Source: Gordonia bronchialis DSM 43247
GTDB lineage: Bacteria; Actinomycetota; Actinomycetes; Mycobacteriales; Mycobacteriaceae
DNA: 64,000 nucleotides
Direction of reading: 5' to 3'
NCBI RefSeq assembly: GCF_000024785.1
Contig: NC_013441.1
Coordinates: forward strand, 3,534,001 to 3,598,000
The notes under the pieces are model-generated. The model worked only from the letters and a program-made list of their open reading frames with translations. It was not told the origin of the DNA and ran no database searches. The translations under genes were made by a program, and so were the position numbers. Of this stretch, positions 26,334 through 35,477 are shown piece after piece. Position 1 is the stretch's first letter, and every line of letters starts with the position of its first letter.

Positions 26334-28244
26334 TCAGCCCACCGCCGCGTCGCGCGTCTTCGCACGCGACCGCTCGCGGGCCCGGGTCGACGCATCGAGG
26401 TGAACCTTACGCACTCGCACCACCTCGGGTGTCACCTCCACGCATTCGTCTGCGGCGCAGAACTCCATCGCACCTTCGAGGTCGAGCTGCATCGGCTTGG
26501 CCAGCGTCTCCATGACGTCGGCCGACGACTGGCGCATGTTGGTGAGCTTCTTCTCGCGGGTCACGTTGATGTCGAGGTCCTCCTGACGCGGGTTGATGCC
26601 CACGACCATGCCCTCGTAGGTGTCGGCGCCCGGCTCGACGAAGAAGGTGCCGCGATCGGCCAGCTGGATCATCGCGAACGGGGTGACCGTGCCGGTGCGG
26701 TCGCTGACCAGCGAGCCGGTGTGGCGTGCCCGGATCTCGCCGGCCCATGCGTCGTAGCCGTGGAAGACGGCGTTGGCGATACCGGTGCCGCGGGTCTCGG
26801 TGAGGAAGTCGGTGCGGAACCCGATGAGGCCGCGCGAGGGCACGATGAACTCCATGCGCACCCAGCCGGTGCCGTGGTTGTTCATGTGTTCCATCCGGCC
26901 CTTGCGGGCGGCGAGCAGCTGCGTGACGGCGCCGAGGTATTCCTCGGGGACGTCGACGGTCAGATGCTCGAACGGCTCGTGCACCTTGCCGTCGACCTTG
27001 CGGGTCACCACCTGCGGTTTGCCGACGGTGAGTTCGAAGCCCTCACGCCGCATCTGCTCCACGAGGATCGCCAGCGCCAGTTCGCCACGGCCCTGCACCT
27101 CCCACGCGTCGGGGCGACCGATGTCGAGGACACGCAGGGACACGTTGCCGATGAGCTCGGTGTCCAGACGCTGCTTCACCATGCGCGCGGTCAGCTTGTG
27201 ACCGGACACCCGTCCCGCCAGCGGCGAGCTGTTGGTGCCGATGGTCACCGAGATGGCCGGCTCGTCGACGCTGATCCGCGGCAACGCCACCGGGTTCTCG
27301 AGGTCGGCGAGGGTGTCGCCGATCATGATCTCGGGCATACCCGCGACCGCGACGATGTCGCCGGCGACCGCCATCTCCGCCGGGGCGCGGTCCACGCCGA
27401 CGGTGGCCAGCAATTCGGTGATCTTGGCGCGCTCCACAACCGCTTCACCGTCCACTTCACGACACCACGACACCTGCTGGCCCTTGCGCAGGGTGCCGTT
27501 GTGGATGCGGACCAGAGCGAGACGACCCAGGAAGGCCGACGCGTCGAGGTTGGTCACATGCGCCTGCAGCGGTGCCTCCGGGTCGCCCTTGGGCGCCGGC
27601 ACGTGCTCGAGCAGGACGTCGAAGAAGGGGTCGAGGTTCTCCCCGGCCGGGACCTCACCGTCGGCTGGCTGCTCGGTGCTCGCGATACCGGCCCGGCCCG
27701 ACGCGTAGAGAACGGGCAGTTCGAGGGCGAGTTCGGCGGCCTGCGCGGCCTCGTCGTCGAGGTCAGAGGCCAGGTCGAGCAGCAGGTCCTGACTTTCGTC
27801 GACGACCTCCTGGATGCGGGCGTCCGGGCGGTCGGTCTTGTTGACCACCAGGATCACCGGCAGCGACGCCGCGAGCGCCTTGCGCATGACGAAACGGGTC
27901 TGCGGCAGCGGTCCCTCGGAGGCGTCGACGAGGAGCACCACACCGTCGACCATCGACAGGCCGCGTTCCACCTCGCCGCCGAAGTCGGCGTGGCCAGGGG
28001 TGTCGATGACGTTGATGACGACCTCGGTGCCGTCGGGCTGACGCCGGTGCACCGCGGTGTTCTTCGCGAGGATCGTGATGCCCTTCTCGCGTTCGAGGTC
28101 ACCGGAGTCCATCACCCGGTCGACGAGTTCGGCGCGTTCGCCGAAGACGCCGGACTGTCGGAGCATCGCGTCGACCAGGGTGGTCTTCCCGTGATCGACG
28201 TGCGCGACGATCGCGACATTGCGGAAATTGGGGGCAGCGGTCAC
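26334..28244 (-). CDS. typA: Ribosome-associated GTPase TypA/BipA
   Basis: 636-residue translational GTPase of the EF-G/LepA class that acts on ribosomes under stress. G motifs: G1 AHVDHGKT, G2 region [12 protein letters not shown]3 DTPGH, G4 NKTD. The C-terminal half has BipA-specific blocks such as [20 protein letters not shown] and [20 protein letters not shown] start ([21 protein letters not shown]) preceded by an AAAGAGA ribosome site; the frame extends 24 codons more without homology. Lies next to the LpqW gene as in Rv1165-Rv1166. Confidence 0.97.
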   Translation of the reverse strand: MTAAPNFRNVAIVAHVDHGKTTLVDAMLRQSGVFGERAELVDRVMDSGDLEREKGITILAKNTAVHRRQPDGTEVVINVIDTPGHADFGGEVERGLSMVDGVVLLVDASEGPLPQTRFVMRKALAASLPVILVVNKTDRPDARIQEVVDESQDLLLDLASDLDDEAAQAAELALELPVLYASGRAGIASTEQPADGEVPAGENLDPFFDVLLEHVPAPKGDPEAPLQAHVTNLDASAFLGRLALVRIHNGTLRKGQQVSWCREVDGEAVVERAKITELLATVGVDRAPAEMAVAGDIVAVAGMPEIMIGDTLADLENPVALPRISVDEPAISVTIGTNSSPLAGRVSGHKLTARMVKQRLDTELIGNVSLRVLDIGRPDAWEVQGRGELALAILVEQMRREGFELTVGKPQVVTRKVDGKVHEPFEHLTVDVPEEYLGAVTQLLAARKGRMEHMNNHGTGWVRMEFIVPSRGLIGFRTDFLTETRGTGIANAVFHGYDAWAGEIRARHTGSLVSDRTGTVTPFAMIQLADRGTFFVEPGADTYEGMVVGINPRQEDLDINVTREKKLTNMRQSSADVMETLAKPMQLDLEGAMEFCAADECVEVTPEVVRVRKVHLDASTRARERSRAKTRDAAVG

Positions 28245-28426
28245 TGGTTCTCTTTCGTGGATACGGCTGTGGCGGAGACTGGTGGCGGGGTCTGATCGGC
28301 ATGACGTCGACGGCATGAAGTACCGACGCCACCGATCACCTGTGCATTCTCAACCAATCAGGGTATCGGGTCACCCGGTGAGAGCGCGATCACAGCACCC
28401 TTCTGGCGCGTGCTAGCCTGCCGCAC

Positions 28427-28603
28427 ATGGGCAAGGTCAATCCGGCCAAGGTGGGCTCGATGACCCCCAAAAAGAAGTGTTGTCGCTCGTCGAAGCGGTG
28501 TGTGCGCTGTCCTGTGGTGGTCAATCGGATGCGCAAGCTGGACACCTCGGACATGTCCCGCAAGCAGCTGGGCAAGGCGTTGAAGAAGGCTCGCGCGTCC
28601 TGA
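28427..28603 (+). CDS. Small Cys-rich conserved protein
   Basis: 58 residues, very basic. Four cysteines in two pairs: KKKCCRSSKRCVRCPVVV, which looks like a small zinc site. The C-terminal half is helical (SRKQLGKALKKARAS). TAGCCT lies 7 nt before the ATG, predicting a leaderless mRNA. Similar short CC...CxxC proteins are widespread in Actinobacteria, without known function. High density of Lys and GC-rich third positions support that it is a real gene. Confidence 0.75.
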   Translation: MGKVNPAKVGSMTPKKKCCRSSKRCVRCPVVVNRMRKLDTSDMSRKQLGKALKKARAS

Positions 28604-28642
28604 GCTTCGCCGAGGGCACCGCGTTTCCCCGCCGACAGCGGG

Positions 28643-29524
28643 TCAGCCGGGGTTCGGTGGCCCCTCGTCGTGCACGCCGCGGGCCTGAACCCCCACCGCG
28701 GCGGCGACCGCGACGATCCCGGCGAATTCGGCGGCATGCGGGACCTGAAGCAACGCCAGGAACCCGACAACGGCCGCGGTCACCGGCAGCAGCGCCAGCA
28801 GGATCGCGAATCGGGCCCGCCCGACCCGCCGCAGGATCACCTGGTCGAGGGCGTAGGGCACCGCAGTCGAGAGCAGGCCGAGCGCGAGGCCGATCCCGAG
28901 CAGACCGAGGGTTGGCGCGTCGGCGTCGAAGGCTGGCCGCAGGCCGATCGCCAGCGGCGAGGTCAGCACCGCCGCGACCAGGAACCCGGTTGCCAGGTCC
29001 TCCATACCCGAACCGCGCTGGGCCACCGCCTTTCCCAGCAGGATGTACCCCGACCAGCACGCGGCGGCGGTCAACGCGAAGCCCACACCGGCCGGCGAAC
29101 CCGACCAGCGCACATCGACGATGAGCAGCACGCCCACGATCACCAGTCCCAGCGCCGCGACGTCACGTCGGCTCCGCGAACCCACCGCGGCCACCACGAT
29201 CGGACCGAGGAACTCCAGTGCGACGGTAGTGCCCAGGGGCAGCCGGTCCAGCGCCTCGTAGAAAGCGATGTTCATCGCCGCGGTGATCACCCCGAACGAG
29301 CCGGCCAGCGCCAGCCGGTGCCCCGTGAACGCCGAGCGGCCGGGACGAACCCAGGCCATCAGAACCAGCGCCGCGCCCGCGATCCGCATCCAGGCCACCG
29401 CCGACGGTCCGAGCCGGTCGAACAGGACCACCGCCAGGGCGGCGCCCAGGTACATCGACACCCCACCGGTCAGCATCAGGGCGGGCGCGACCCACACCGA
29501 CGAAGGAGTCCGCTGCGACGCCAT
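28643..29524 (-). CDS. DMT/EamA-family exporter (RhtA-like)
   Basis: 293 residues and ten predicted membrane helices in two EamA repeats. Segments such as RLPLGTTVALEFLGPIVVAA and GLLSTAVPYALDQVILRRVG are typical of the RhtA (threonine/homoserine exporter) group. Start at the ATG that shares one base with the stop of the ATPase gene (TGATG), so it is the last gene of the ABC-transporter operon. The substrate is unknown; location hints at a link with the imported compound. Confidence 0.87.
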   Translation of the reverse strand: MASQRTPSSVWVAPALMLTGGVSMYLGAALAVVLFDRLGPSAVAWMRIAGAALVLMAWVRPGRSAFTGHRLALAGSFGVITAAMNIAFYEALDRLPLGTTVALEFLGPIVVAAVGSRSRRDVAALGLVIVGVLLIVDVRWSGSPAGVGFALTAAACWSGYILLGKAVAQRGSGMEDLATGFLVAAVLTSPLAIGLRPAFDADAPTLGLLGIGLALGLLSTAVPYALDQVILRRVGRARFAILLALLPVTAAVVGFLALLQVPHAAEFAGIVAVAAAVGVQARGVHDEGPPNPG

Positions 29525-30528
29525 CAGCCGATCACGGCAACCCGAGAACCATTGAGGCACACCGTGACGACGTCACCGACAGCCGGCAGCCCGGAGGTCA
29601 TCACCTCGATCTCGCCGATGCCGGTCGCGACGCGGGCCAGGCGACCCGCCGGCAGGTCCGCGACGGTGAGCACGGTGGCCGCAACGCCGTCACCGGCCCC
29701 CGCGCCCAGTTCCACCGAGTCCGCCCGCAGCCCGATCCGATGATGTCCGTCGGCGACGTCGAGCCGCACCGAACCGAGGTCGGTGCTCGCCGTCGCGTCG
29801 ACGACGTCCGCGTCGATGATGGTGCGGCACCCCAGGAATCGTGCCGTCCACTCGTCGGTCGGCTGCTGCCACAGATCCCGCGGGGATGCGGTCTGCACGA
29901 TCACGCCCGCCCGCATGACCGAGATCTCGTCGGCCATCAACGCTGCCTCGGTGTGGTCGTGGGTGACGACGATGGTGGGTGTCGCGGTCTCCCGGACGAT
30001 GGCGGCGATGTCGAGGGCCAGCTGGTCGCGTAGGCCACGGTCGAGGGCGGCGAGCGGCTCGTCGAGGAGCAGCAGACGCGGCCGCGGTGCCAGGGCTCGG
30101 GCGAGCGCCACCCGTTGTGCCTGTCCGCCGGAGAGTTCACCGACGCGACGATCGGCGAAACCCGGCAGGTCCACCAGGTGCAGCATCTCCTCGACACGTT
30201 CGGCGATCCGCGCCCGCGGCCATCGCCGCATCCGCAGTCCATAAGCGATGTTCGCCGCGACGGTCCGCCCGCCGAACAGTTGCCCATCCTGGAAGACCAC
30301 GCCGAAGTCGCGCCGGTGCACCGCGACGTCGGCCAGGTCCTCCCCGTCGAACCGGATATGCCCGCGCGCAAGGGGTTCCAGGCCGGCGATGGCGCGAATC
30401 AGCGTCGATTTTCCGCATCCGGACGGGCCGAGTAGCGCACTCACCACCGGCCCGACCCGCCAGCGCAGTCCGTCGACCGCGGCCTCGGTGCCGTAGCGGA
30501 CGGTGACGTCGTCGAGGTCGAGGAGCAT
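29524..30528 (-). CDS. ABC transporter ATP-binding protein (thiamine/iron class)
   Basis: 334 residues. Walker A GPSGCGKST, Q-loop FQDGQLF, signature LSGGQAQR, Walker B LLLLDEPLAALD and switch His in VVTHDHTEA. The last ~100 residues form a TOBE-like regulatory domain. Class matches CUT1/FbpC/ThiQ ATPases. The stop of the permease gene overlaps its start region by one base. Energises the permease encoded upstream. Confidence 0.93.
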   Translation of the reverse strand: MLLDLDDVTVRYGTEAAVDGLRWRVGPVVSALLGPSGCGKSTLIRAIAGLEPLARGHIRFDGEDLADVAVHRRDFGVVFQDGQLFGGRTVAANIAYGLRMRRWPRARIAERVEEMLHLVDLPGFADRRVGELSGGQAQRVALARALAPRPRLLLLDEPLAALDRGLRDQLALDIAAIVRETATPTIVVTHDHTEAALMADEISVMRAGVIVQTASPRDLWQQPTDEWTARFLGCRTIIDADVVDATASTDLGSVRLDVADGHHRIGLRADSVELGAGAGDGVAATVLTVADLPAGRLARVATGIGEIEVMTSGLPAVGDVVTVCLNGSRVAVIG

Positions 30529-32150
30529 CAGATCAGCACCCCGTTGCGCGGCCGGAACACCTCGACGCCGATCACCGCGATCGTCGTCGCGATCACCAGG
30601 ATCATCGACGCCGCCATGGCGGTCGCCAGGTTGTCGGCTCCCGGACGACTCAATTCCGAGCCGATCAGGACCGGCAGCGTGGTGGTGTCCGCGCGACGCA
30701 GGAAGGTCGCCGCACCGAATTCACCGAGTGCCATGACGAACGCGAAACCCGCTGCGGCGCCCAGTGATCGGCCGATAATGGGCAGGTCCACGTCGACGAA
30801 GACACGCACCGGTCCGGCGCCGAGTGACGCCGCCGCGTCCCGTAGCCGCGGCGGAATGGATTCCAGCGCGGGCACCATCACCCGGATGACCAGCGGTGTC
30901 GCGATCAGCGCCTGCACGCACGGGATGACCGCGGGCGACGCCGCGATCTCGTACGGCATCGAAGCCAGGACGATCAGATAGCCGAAACCCAGTGTGACCG
31001 CGCTGATTCCGAGCGGAAACATCGCGATGACGTTGCCGGCTGCCCGGACCGGACCCCGGGACCGGTGCAACGCCAGGGCGGCCAGTACGCCGACGACCAG
31101 CGCGATGACCATCGCCAGCAGAGCGGTCGTCAGCGAGTACCGCAGGGTGTCCAGCGGCGTGATCCCGTTGACCGGGCGGCCCAGTGCGCGATATCCGGCG
31201 AGTGTCCAGTCGCCACCCGCCACCGGTCGCACCGACCGGATCGCGAGGACCACCAGCGGGCCGAGCAGGGCCACCGCCGTCCAGATCCACGCGAGGAGAC
31301 TCGCCACCCGAACCCCGATGCCCCGCATCATGTTTCGGTCCGGGCCGAACACACCCGCCGAGCCCGTCCCGGCCGGGTCGGTGAACACGCGGGCCAGGAT
31401 CAGCGCCGCGACGACGACCACGATCTGCAACATGGACAGGACCACCGCCTCCGGAATCCGGAAGTAGCCGATCGCCTGGGCGTAGATCTCGGTCTCCAGA
31501 GTGCGCAGCTGACCCGCGCCGAGGATGATGACCACGCCGAAGCTGGTGGAGCAGAACAGGAACACCAGCCCGCAGGCTCCCGCGATCGCCGGCAGCAGAC
31601 GGGGCAGCACGACCGTCCGGAACGCGCGCAGGCGCCCGGCGCCCAAGGTGCGTGCGGCGTCGACGACCCGCGGGTCCAGTGAGCGCCACGCCGCCCCGAC
31701 CACGCGCACCATCACCGCCGCATTCAGGAAGGCGTGCGCCAACACCACTGCACCGAGCCCGGATCCGATTCCGAGAAACCCCAGCGGACCGTCGAGCAGC
31801 GCACGGAACGTCACGCCCACCACGACGGTCGGCAGCACGAACGGAACCGTCACGACGACGGCGAGGATCAGTGCGGCCGTCCCACCGACTCGCGCATACA
31901 GCCAGACAATCGGGATGGCGACGACCAGCGCAACCAGCGTCGAGGCCGCCGCCTGCCCCAGAGTCATGCCGAGAAGTTCGAAAGCCTGTGTGCGCTGCAG
32001 CATTCCGGGCAAGTCACCGACCGACGACCCGCGCATACCCCGGCGGATCAGGGCGATCAGCGGCCAGGCGAACAACACCGCGATGAACACCGCCGGCACC
32101 AGCCGCAGTGCCACCGCTCCCGCGCCGCGCCCGATGCGCGCCGGTGTCAC
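30528..32150 (-). CDS. Fused two-domain ABC permease (ThiP/FbpB class)
   Basis: 540 residues, about twelve membrane helices: two permease domains in one chain, as in ThiP and FbpB. EAA-like loops appear as AARTLGAGRLRAFRTVVLPRLLPAI in the first half and DAAASLGAGPVRVFVDVDLPIIGR in the second. The GTG start overlaps the stop of the binding-protein gene (GTGA), and it ends at the ATPase start, so binding protein, permease and ATPase form one operon. Confidence 0.92.
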   Translation of the reverse strand: MTPARIGRGAGAVALRLVPAVFIAVLFAWPLIALIRRGMRGSSVGDLPGMLQRTQAFELLGMTLGQAAASTLVALVVAIPIVWLYARVGGTAALILAVVVTVPFVLPTVVVGVTFRALLDGPLGFLGIGSGLGAVVLAHAFLNAAVMVRVVGAAWRSLDPRVVDAARTLGAGRLRAFRTVVLPRLLPAIAGACGLVFLFCSTSFGVVIILGAGQLRTLETEIYAQAIGYFRIPEAVVLSMLQIVVVVAALILARVFTDPAGTGSAGVFGPDRNMMRGIGVRVASLLAWIWTAVALLGPLVVLAIRSVRPVAGGDWTLAGYRALGRPVNGITPLDTLRYSLTTALLAMVIALVVGVLAALALHRSRGPVRAAGNVIAMFPLGISAVTLGFGYLIVLASMPYEIAASPAVIPCVQALIATPLVIRVMVPALESIPPRLRDAAASLGAGPVRVFVDVDLPIIGRSLGAAAGFAFVMALGEFGAATFLRRADTTTLPVLIGSELSRPGADNLATAMAASMILVIATTIAVIGVEVFRPRNGVLI

Positions 32151-33202
32151 CGCCCCACAGCGGTACGCCACTGGTCCTGCCACTTCTCGGCGTTCGCCGC
32201 GATGTACTCCGGCGGCAGGCTCACCCGCCAGGCGGGCACCGGTGCCCGCTGCTGCCAACCGTCGGGCAGCGGTGTGCCGTTCTGCACCGGATAGACATAC
32301 ATCGAACTCGGCAGTTCCTTCTGCACCGTCTGGCTCAGCATGAAGTCGACGAGCTTGCGCGCACCGTCCGGATTGCGAGTGCCCTTGAGGATGCCGATGT
32401 ACTCGACCTGTCCGAAGCAGCTGTCGAGCAACGCACTCGTGCCGGGCTGCGCGGCCGGCGACGACGCGTAGGACACCACGATCGGCTTCGGGCCGTGGCC
32501 GGTTCCGCCGGAGAACTGGTGCTCGTAGGCGTCGGTCCAGTCACCGGAAATCGTTGCCCCGCCGGCGACGACGGTCTTCCAGTAGTTCTGCCATCCGTCG
32601 CCGAGCACACCGATCGTGGTCAGCAGGAACGCCATACCGGGCGACGACGTCCGCGGGTCGAGGAGCACGGACTGCGCGGCGAACGTCGGGTTGGTGAGAT
32701 CCCGGAAGCCCGTGGGCGGTGTGGCGCGACGGTCGGCGTACCAGGTGTCGTCGATGTTGAGGCATACGTCGCCCCGGTCCACCGCGGTCAGCTGATCGGC
32801 GGCACCCGGTATCGCGTACCGGGCGGCACCGTCGGCGGCGGCCGGTGGCGCATACGGTTCCAGCGCCCCGGCGTTGATCGCGCGGGAGGCGAGGGTGTTG
32901 TCGATGCCGTACACCGCGTCGGCCTTGGGCGAGCCGGGGGTGAGCGCCACCGTGGACGCCAGCTGGCCGGCATCCCCGGACTTGATGATCTTGAGAGTGA
33001 GCCCGGTCTGCTGCCGGAACGTGTCGAACACCGACTCCGGGAGTGCGAAGGAGTCATGGGTGAGCAGAGTGACCTCCGCACCCGACTGTGCGTCGTCGGC
33101 GCAAGCCGTCAGGCCGGTCACGGCCAGCACGGCGGTCGCGGCCATGATCATCGCGCCGCGCGCGGCCCGACCGGCGCGAACCCGGATGTACCCGTCGCTC
33201 AT
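32147..33202 (-). CDS. Thiamine-type ABC substrate-binding lipoprotein (TbpA/ThiB-like)
   Basis: 351 residues. Signal peptide with lipobox LTAC (Cys34). After it EVTLLTHDSFALPESV and KADAVYGIDNTLASRA match TbpA/ThiB proteins, and the C-terminal PSSMYVYPVQNGTPLPDGW corresponds to the ThiB region that closes over the thiamine ring. Good ribosome site (GGAGGAG). Thiamine or thiamine phosphate is the likely ligand, iron the alternative as the families share a fold. No TPP riboswitch was found in the 5' region. Confidence 0.85.
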   Translation of the reverse strand: MSDGYIRVRAGRAARGAMIMAATAVLAVTGLTACADDAQSGAEVTLLTHDSFALPESVFDTFRQQTGLTLKIIKSGDAGQLASTVALTPGSPKADAVYGIDNTLASRAINAGALEPYAPPAAADGAARYAIPGAADQLTAVDRGDVCLNIDDTWYADRRATPPTGFRDLTNPTFAAQSVLLDPRTSSPGMAFLLTTIGVLGDGWQNYWKTVVAGGATISGDWTDAYEHQFSGGTGHGPKPIVVSYASSPAAQPGTSALLDSCFGQVEYIGILKGTRNPDGARKLVDFMLSQTVQKELPSSMYVYPVQNGTPLPDGWQQRAPVPAWRVSLPPEYIAANAEKWQDQWRTAVGR

Positions 33203-33500
33203 CAGACTCCTCCACGTAACGTGCCCCCACCGTCTACCGATCTAACCAGCCGTGCGGCTACCTGCACGACCTAGGCGCAGCCCGGTCACATAAGTAACAA
33301 TTGCATCAATAACCTCAATAATCACAGCAACAACGTGGCACCTCTCTGGACAGTGAGCGTCGGCGGGTGCATACAATGACTCGCGACAACCCTCGGCCGG
33401 GTCCGCCATGTCAGGCGAACCGAAGCCGACGCTCCCCCGAACGTCCGGCGCCGATCGACCTCGAGCAGGTCTGGTGCCCCGACCGATAGGACAGACACCA
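33203..33500. promoter_or_regulatory. Divergent promoter region between ABC operon and secreted protein
   Basis: About 300 bp, including an unusually AT-rich stretch at 33288-33335. On the plus strand TGGACA (33347) and TACAAT (33372) with a 19-bp gap form the best sigma-A-like promoter of the window, upstream of the secreted-protein gene. The minus-strand side has a GGAGGAG ribosome site for the binding-protein gene and no recognisable riboswitch. Confidence 0.5.
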
Positions 33501-34343
33501 GTGCGTTTCCCCGGGCTGCCCAGCCTGCGAACCGGCCGCGTCAACCGGTCCCGCGGGGCACGGATCGTCACCGCAACCGCCGCAGTCGCCGCCGCGTTCT
33601 CCCTGGTCCTGCCGGCCGCCGCCCACGCCGCGCCCGCGCCCCAGACACCCAAGGTGGACCAGCGCGTCCTGGACTCCCTCGGCGCCTTCGCACCGGCGAT
33701 CATCGGTTCGGTTGCCACACCCGGCCCGGACGGCAAGATCAATGCCGGGCTGCTGCAGCAGGCCAAGACCATGGCCGCCACGCCGGGCCTGCCGCCGCAG
33801 GTGACCGCGATCTGGCAGTCGGTCATCGACTTCCTCGGCGAACCCGGACAACGCGTGGTGGCCCGCGAACTCCGTGCCGCCGAGCGCAAGCCAGGCGATC
33901 CGGAGATCCCGCAGGGACCCAACAAGCCGCGGATTCAGGAATTCCTGTATCCGACACTCGGTTTCGGTTGCATGGGTCCGGGCGGCAACTCTCTCGGCCG
34001 TGCCCTGGTGACCGCCGGCCCGCAGCAGGCACCGGCTCCCGGCCCGCGCCGTGGCGAGGCCGGATACGTCTACACCAGCCTCGGCACCGGCCCGGCGATC
34101 ACCAACCCGGCGCGCAAACTCTGGGTGAGCTGGCTCAACATCGACACCGGCCGCACCGGCCAGACGCAGCTCAAGCGCAACCCCAAGATCAACGTCAAGG
34201 AGGGTCCGGGCACCTTCACCGCGATCGCCCGCACCGGCAAGGGTCGCGTCATCTCGACCATCTACGGCGACGTGACCACCAAGACCAAGGGTCGCGTGAT
34301 CTCCTGCGGCATCGTGCCGACCATCGGTCTGGCCATCGTCTGA
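33501..34343 (+). CDS. Secreted conserved protein A
   Basis: 280 residues from a GTG with AGGACAG ribosome site (an ATG 31 codons upstream is less likely). Sec signal peptide: VTATAAVAAAFSLVLPAAAHA with cleavage after AHA. The C-terminal domain (~residues 150-280) has FGCMGPGGNSLGRALVTAGP, GYVYTSLGTGPAI, LWVSWLNIDTGRTG and VISCGIVPTIGL, with two cysteines that could form a disulfide. The same layout occurs in the next gene, so the two are distant paralogues. Function unknown; found in mycolate-containing Actinobacteria. Followed by a strong terminator. Confidence 0.8.
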   Translation: MRFPGLPSLRTGRVNRSRGARIVTATAAVAAAFSLVLPAAAHAAPAPQTPKVDQRVLDSLGAFAPAIIGSVATPGPDGKINAGLLQQAKTMAATPGLPPQVTAIWQSVIDFLGEPGQRVVARELRAAERKPGDPEIPQGPNKPRIQEFLYPTLGFGCMGPGGNSLGRALVTAGPQQAPAPGPRRGEAGYVYTSLGTGPAITNPARKLWVSWLNIDTGRTGQTQLKRNPKINVKEGPGTFTAIARTGKGRVISTIYGDVTTKTKGRVISCGIVPTIGLAIV

Positions 34344-34358
34344 CACTTTTCTCCATCG

Positions 34359-34388
34359 CGACACCCCGGCCGAACGGTCGGGGTGTCG
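34359..34388 (+). terminator. Rho-independent terminator
   Basis: CGACACCCCGGCCG and CGGTCGGGGTGTCG pair around a short AA loop just after the stop of secreted protein A, followed by TTGTTGTTG. The separation means the two secreted-protein genes have separate transcripts. Confidence 0.8.
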
Positions 34389-34533
34389 TTGTTGTTGGTG
34401 GAGGGCGACGCTTCGGGACCGAGGATGATGGCTCGGTGATCTCCCGACGGTCGCACGCATGTCACAGCTCGGACTCACGACTTGCCGCGCACCGTGCGGC
34501 CGTGCTTCTTTTAACTTGAACAACATCTGTCAC

Positions 34534-34559
34534 ACCCGCCCCATGGGTCACGGGCGGGT
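34534..34559 (+). promoter_or_regulatory. Hairpin in the leader of secreted protein B
   Basis: ACCCGCCC pairs with GGGCGGGT across a 10-nt loop, ending about 20 bp before the gene. Could be a leader stem-loop or a second terminator; no other element is evident. Confidence 0.4.
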
Positions 34560-34580
34560 TGTCTGGTTGAAGGAGACGTC

Positions 34581-35477
34581 ATGTACAGCTGGTCGCGCCG
34601 ATTCATGTCGGGGAGAGAATCGCACATCGGGTCCGTCGGGCGTCGCCGTGCCGTGCGCACGGGCGTGGCCGGGCTGGCCCTCACCGTGGCCGCCACCGTC
34701 GTACTGCCGCTTGCCGGTGGGGTTTCCGACGCCGATGCCGAACCGCTGATCCCACCCAATTCCCTGACGATGGAAGGCATCCCGTTCGATTCGGAGCTCG
34801 CCGCAGCGGTCCGCATGCTCAAGGCCGCGGGCGTGGACCAGATGGCGATGCAGGCGGCACAGGCTGTTCTGGACGCCACCGGAAAGCTGTCTCCGCAGGA
34901 CATCGTCGACCGCGTCGGACAGCTGCCGCTCTCCAGCGCAGCGCGTACCCGTCCGGTTGCCACCACCGACCCGACCGCACTGCTCAAAGCGCTCGGCATC
35001 CAGACCCTCACACCGTCGGTGGCACCGTTCTGCGCCACCCCCACCGCCGACAACCCGCTCGGCCTGGTGACCGGCGGCGCCGGTGCCGTATCGGGACCGT
35101 GGCCGATGAAGCAGGACCCCCTGCAGCAGTTGGCGCCGATCCTCACCCTGATCCCCGGGGTCAAGCTGCCGGAGAAACTCAACCTGGTGGACAAGGGTGA
35201 AACCGCCTACGCCTTCGTCCCCGCGACGACCACCTTGGGCACCGGGGGCAAGATGCAGGTGGCGTGGTTCAACACGACCACGCTCCAGGGAGGCTTCGCC
35301 GACCTCGCACCCGTGACCGACAAACGCACCCTCACCGTCCTTCCCCTGCTGTCCGGCGTGCGACTGGCGCCGGTGAAGACCGGAAGCGGCACCATCTTGT
35401 CCGCGGTCTTCGGTACGGCACAGGTCGGTTCGGCCACCTGCGTCTTCCTGCCCGCCGTCGGCGTGGTCACTGCGTGA
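34581..35477 (+). CDS. Secreted conserved protein B (paralogue of A)
   Basis: 298 residues. ATG with Shine-Dalgarno AAGGAG 6 nt upstream. Signal peptide GVAGLALTVAATVVLPLAGG, cleavage near DADA. The C-terminal domain mirrors protein A: FCATPTADNPLGLVTGGAGAVSGPWP, AYAFVPATTTLGTGGKMQVAWFNTTTLQGG, GTILSAVFGTAQ and CVFLPAVGV, each with the same two cysteines. Function unknown. Its stop overlaps the GTG start of the YhhN gene (GTGA). Confidence 0.8.
   Translation: MYSWSRRFMSGRESHIGSVGRRRAVRTGVAGLALTVAATVVLPLAGGVSDADAEPLIPPNSLTMEGIPFDSELAAAVRMLKAAGVDQMAMQAAQAVLDATGKLSPQDIVDRVGQLPLSSAARTRPVATTDPTALLKALGIQTLTPSVAPFCATPTADNPLGLVTGGAGAVSGPWPMKQDPLQQLAPILTLIPGVKLPEKLNLVDKGETAYAFVPATTTLGTGGKMQVAWFNTTTLQGGFADLAPVTDKRTLTVLPLLSGVRLAPVKTGSGTILSAVFGTAQVGSATCVFLPAVGVVTA

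Noticed and set aside
26073..28295. 740-codon plus-strand frame opposite typA
   Set aside because: Antisense shadow; typA has all GTPase motifs.
33203..33370. Possible TPP riboswitch before the thiamine-type transporter
   Set aside because: No CTGAGA / GGGGTGC core could be found on the minus strand.
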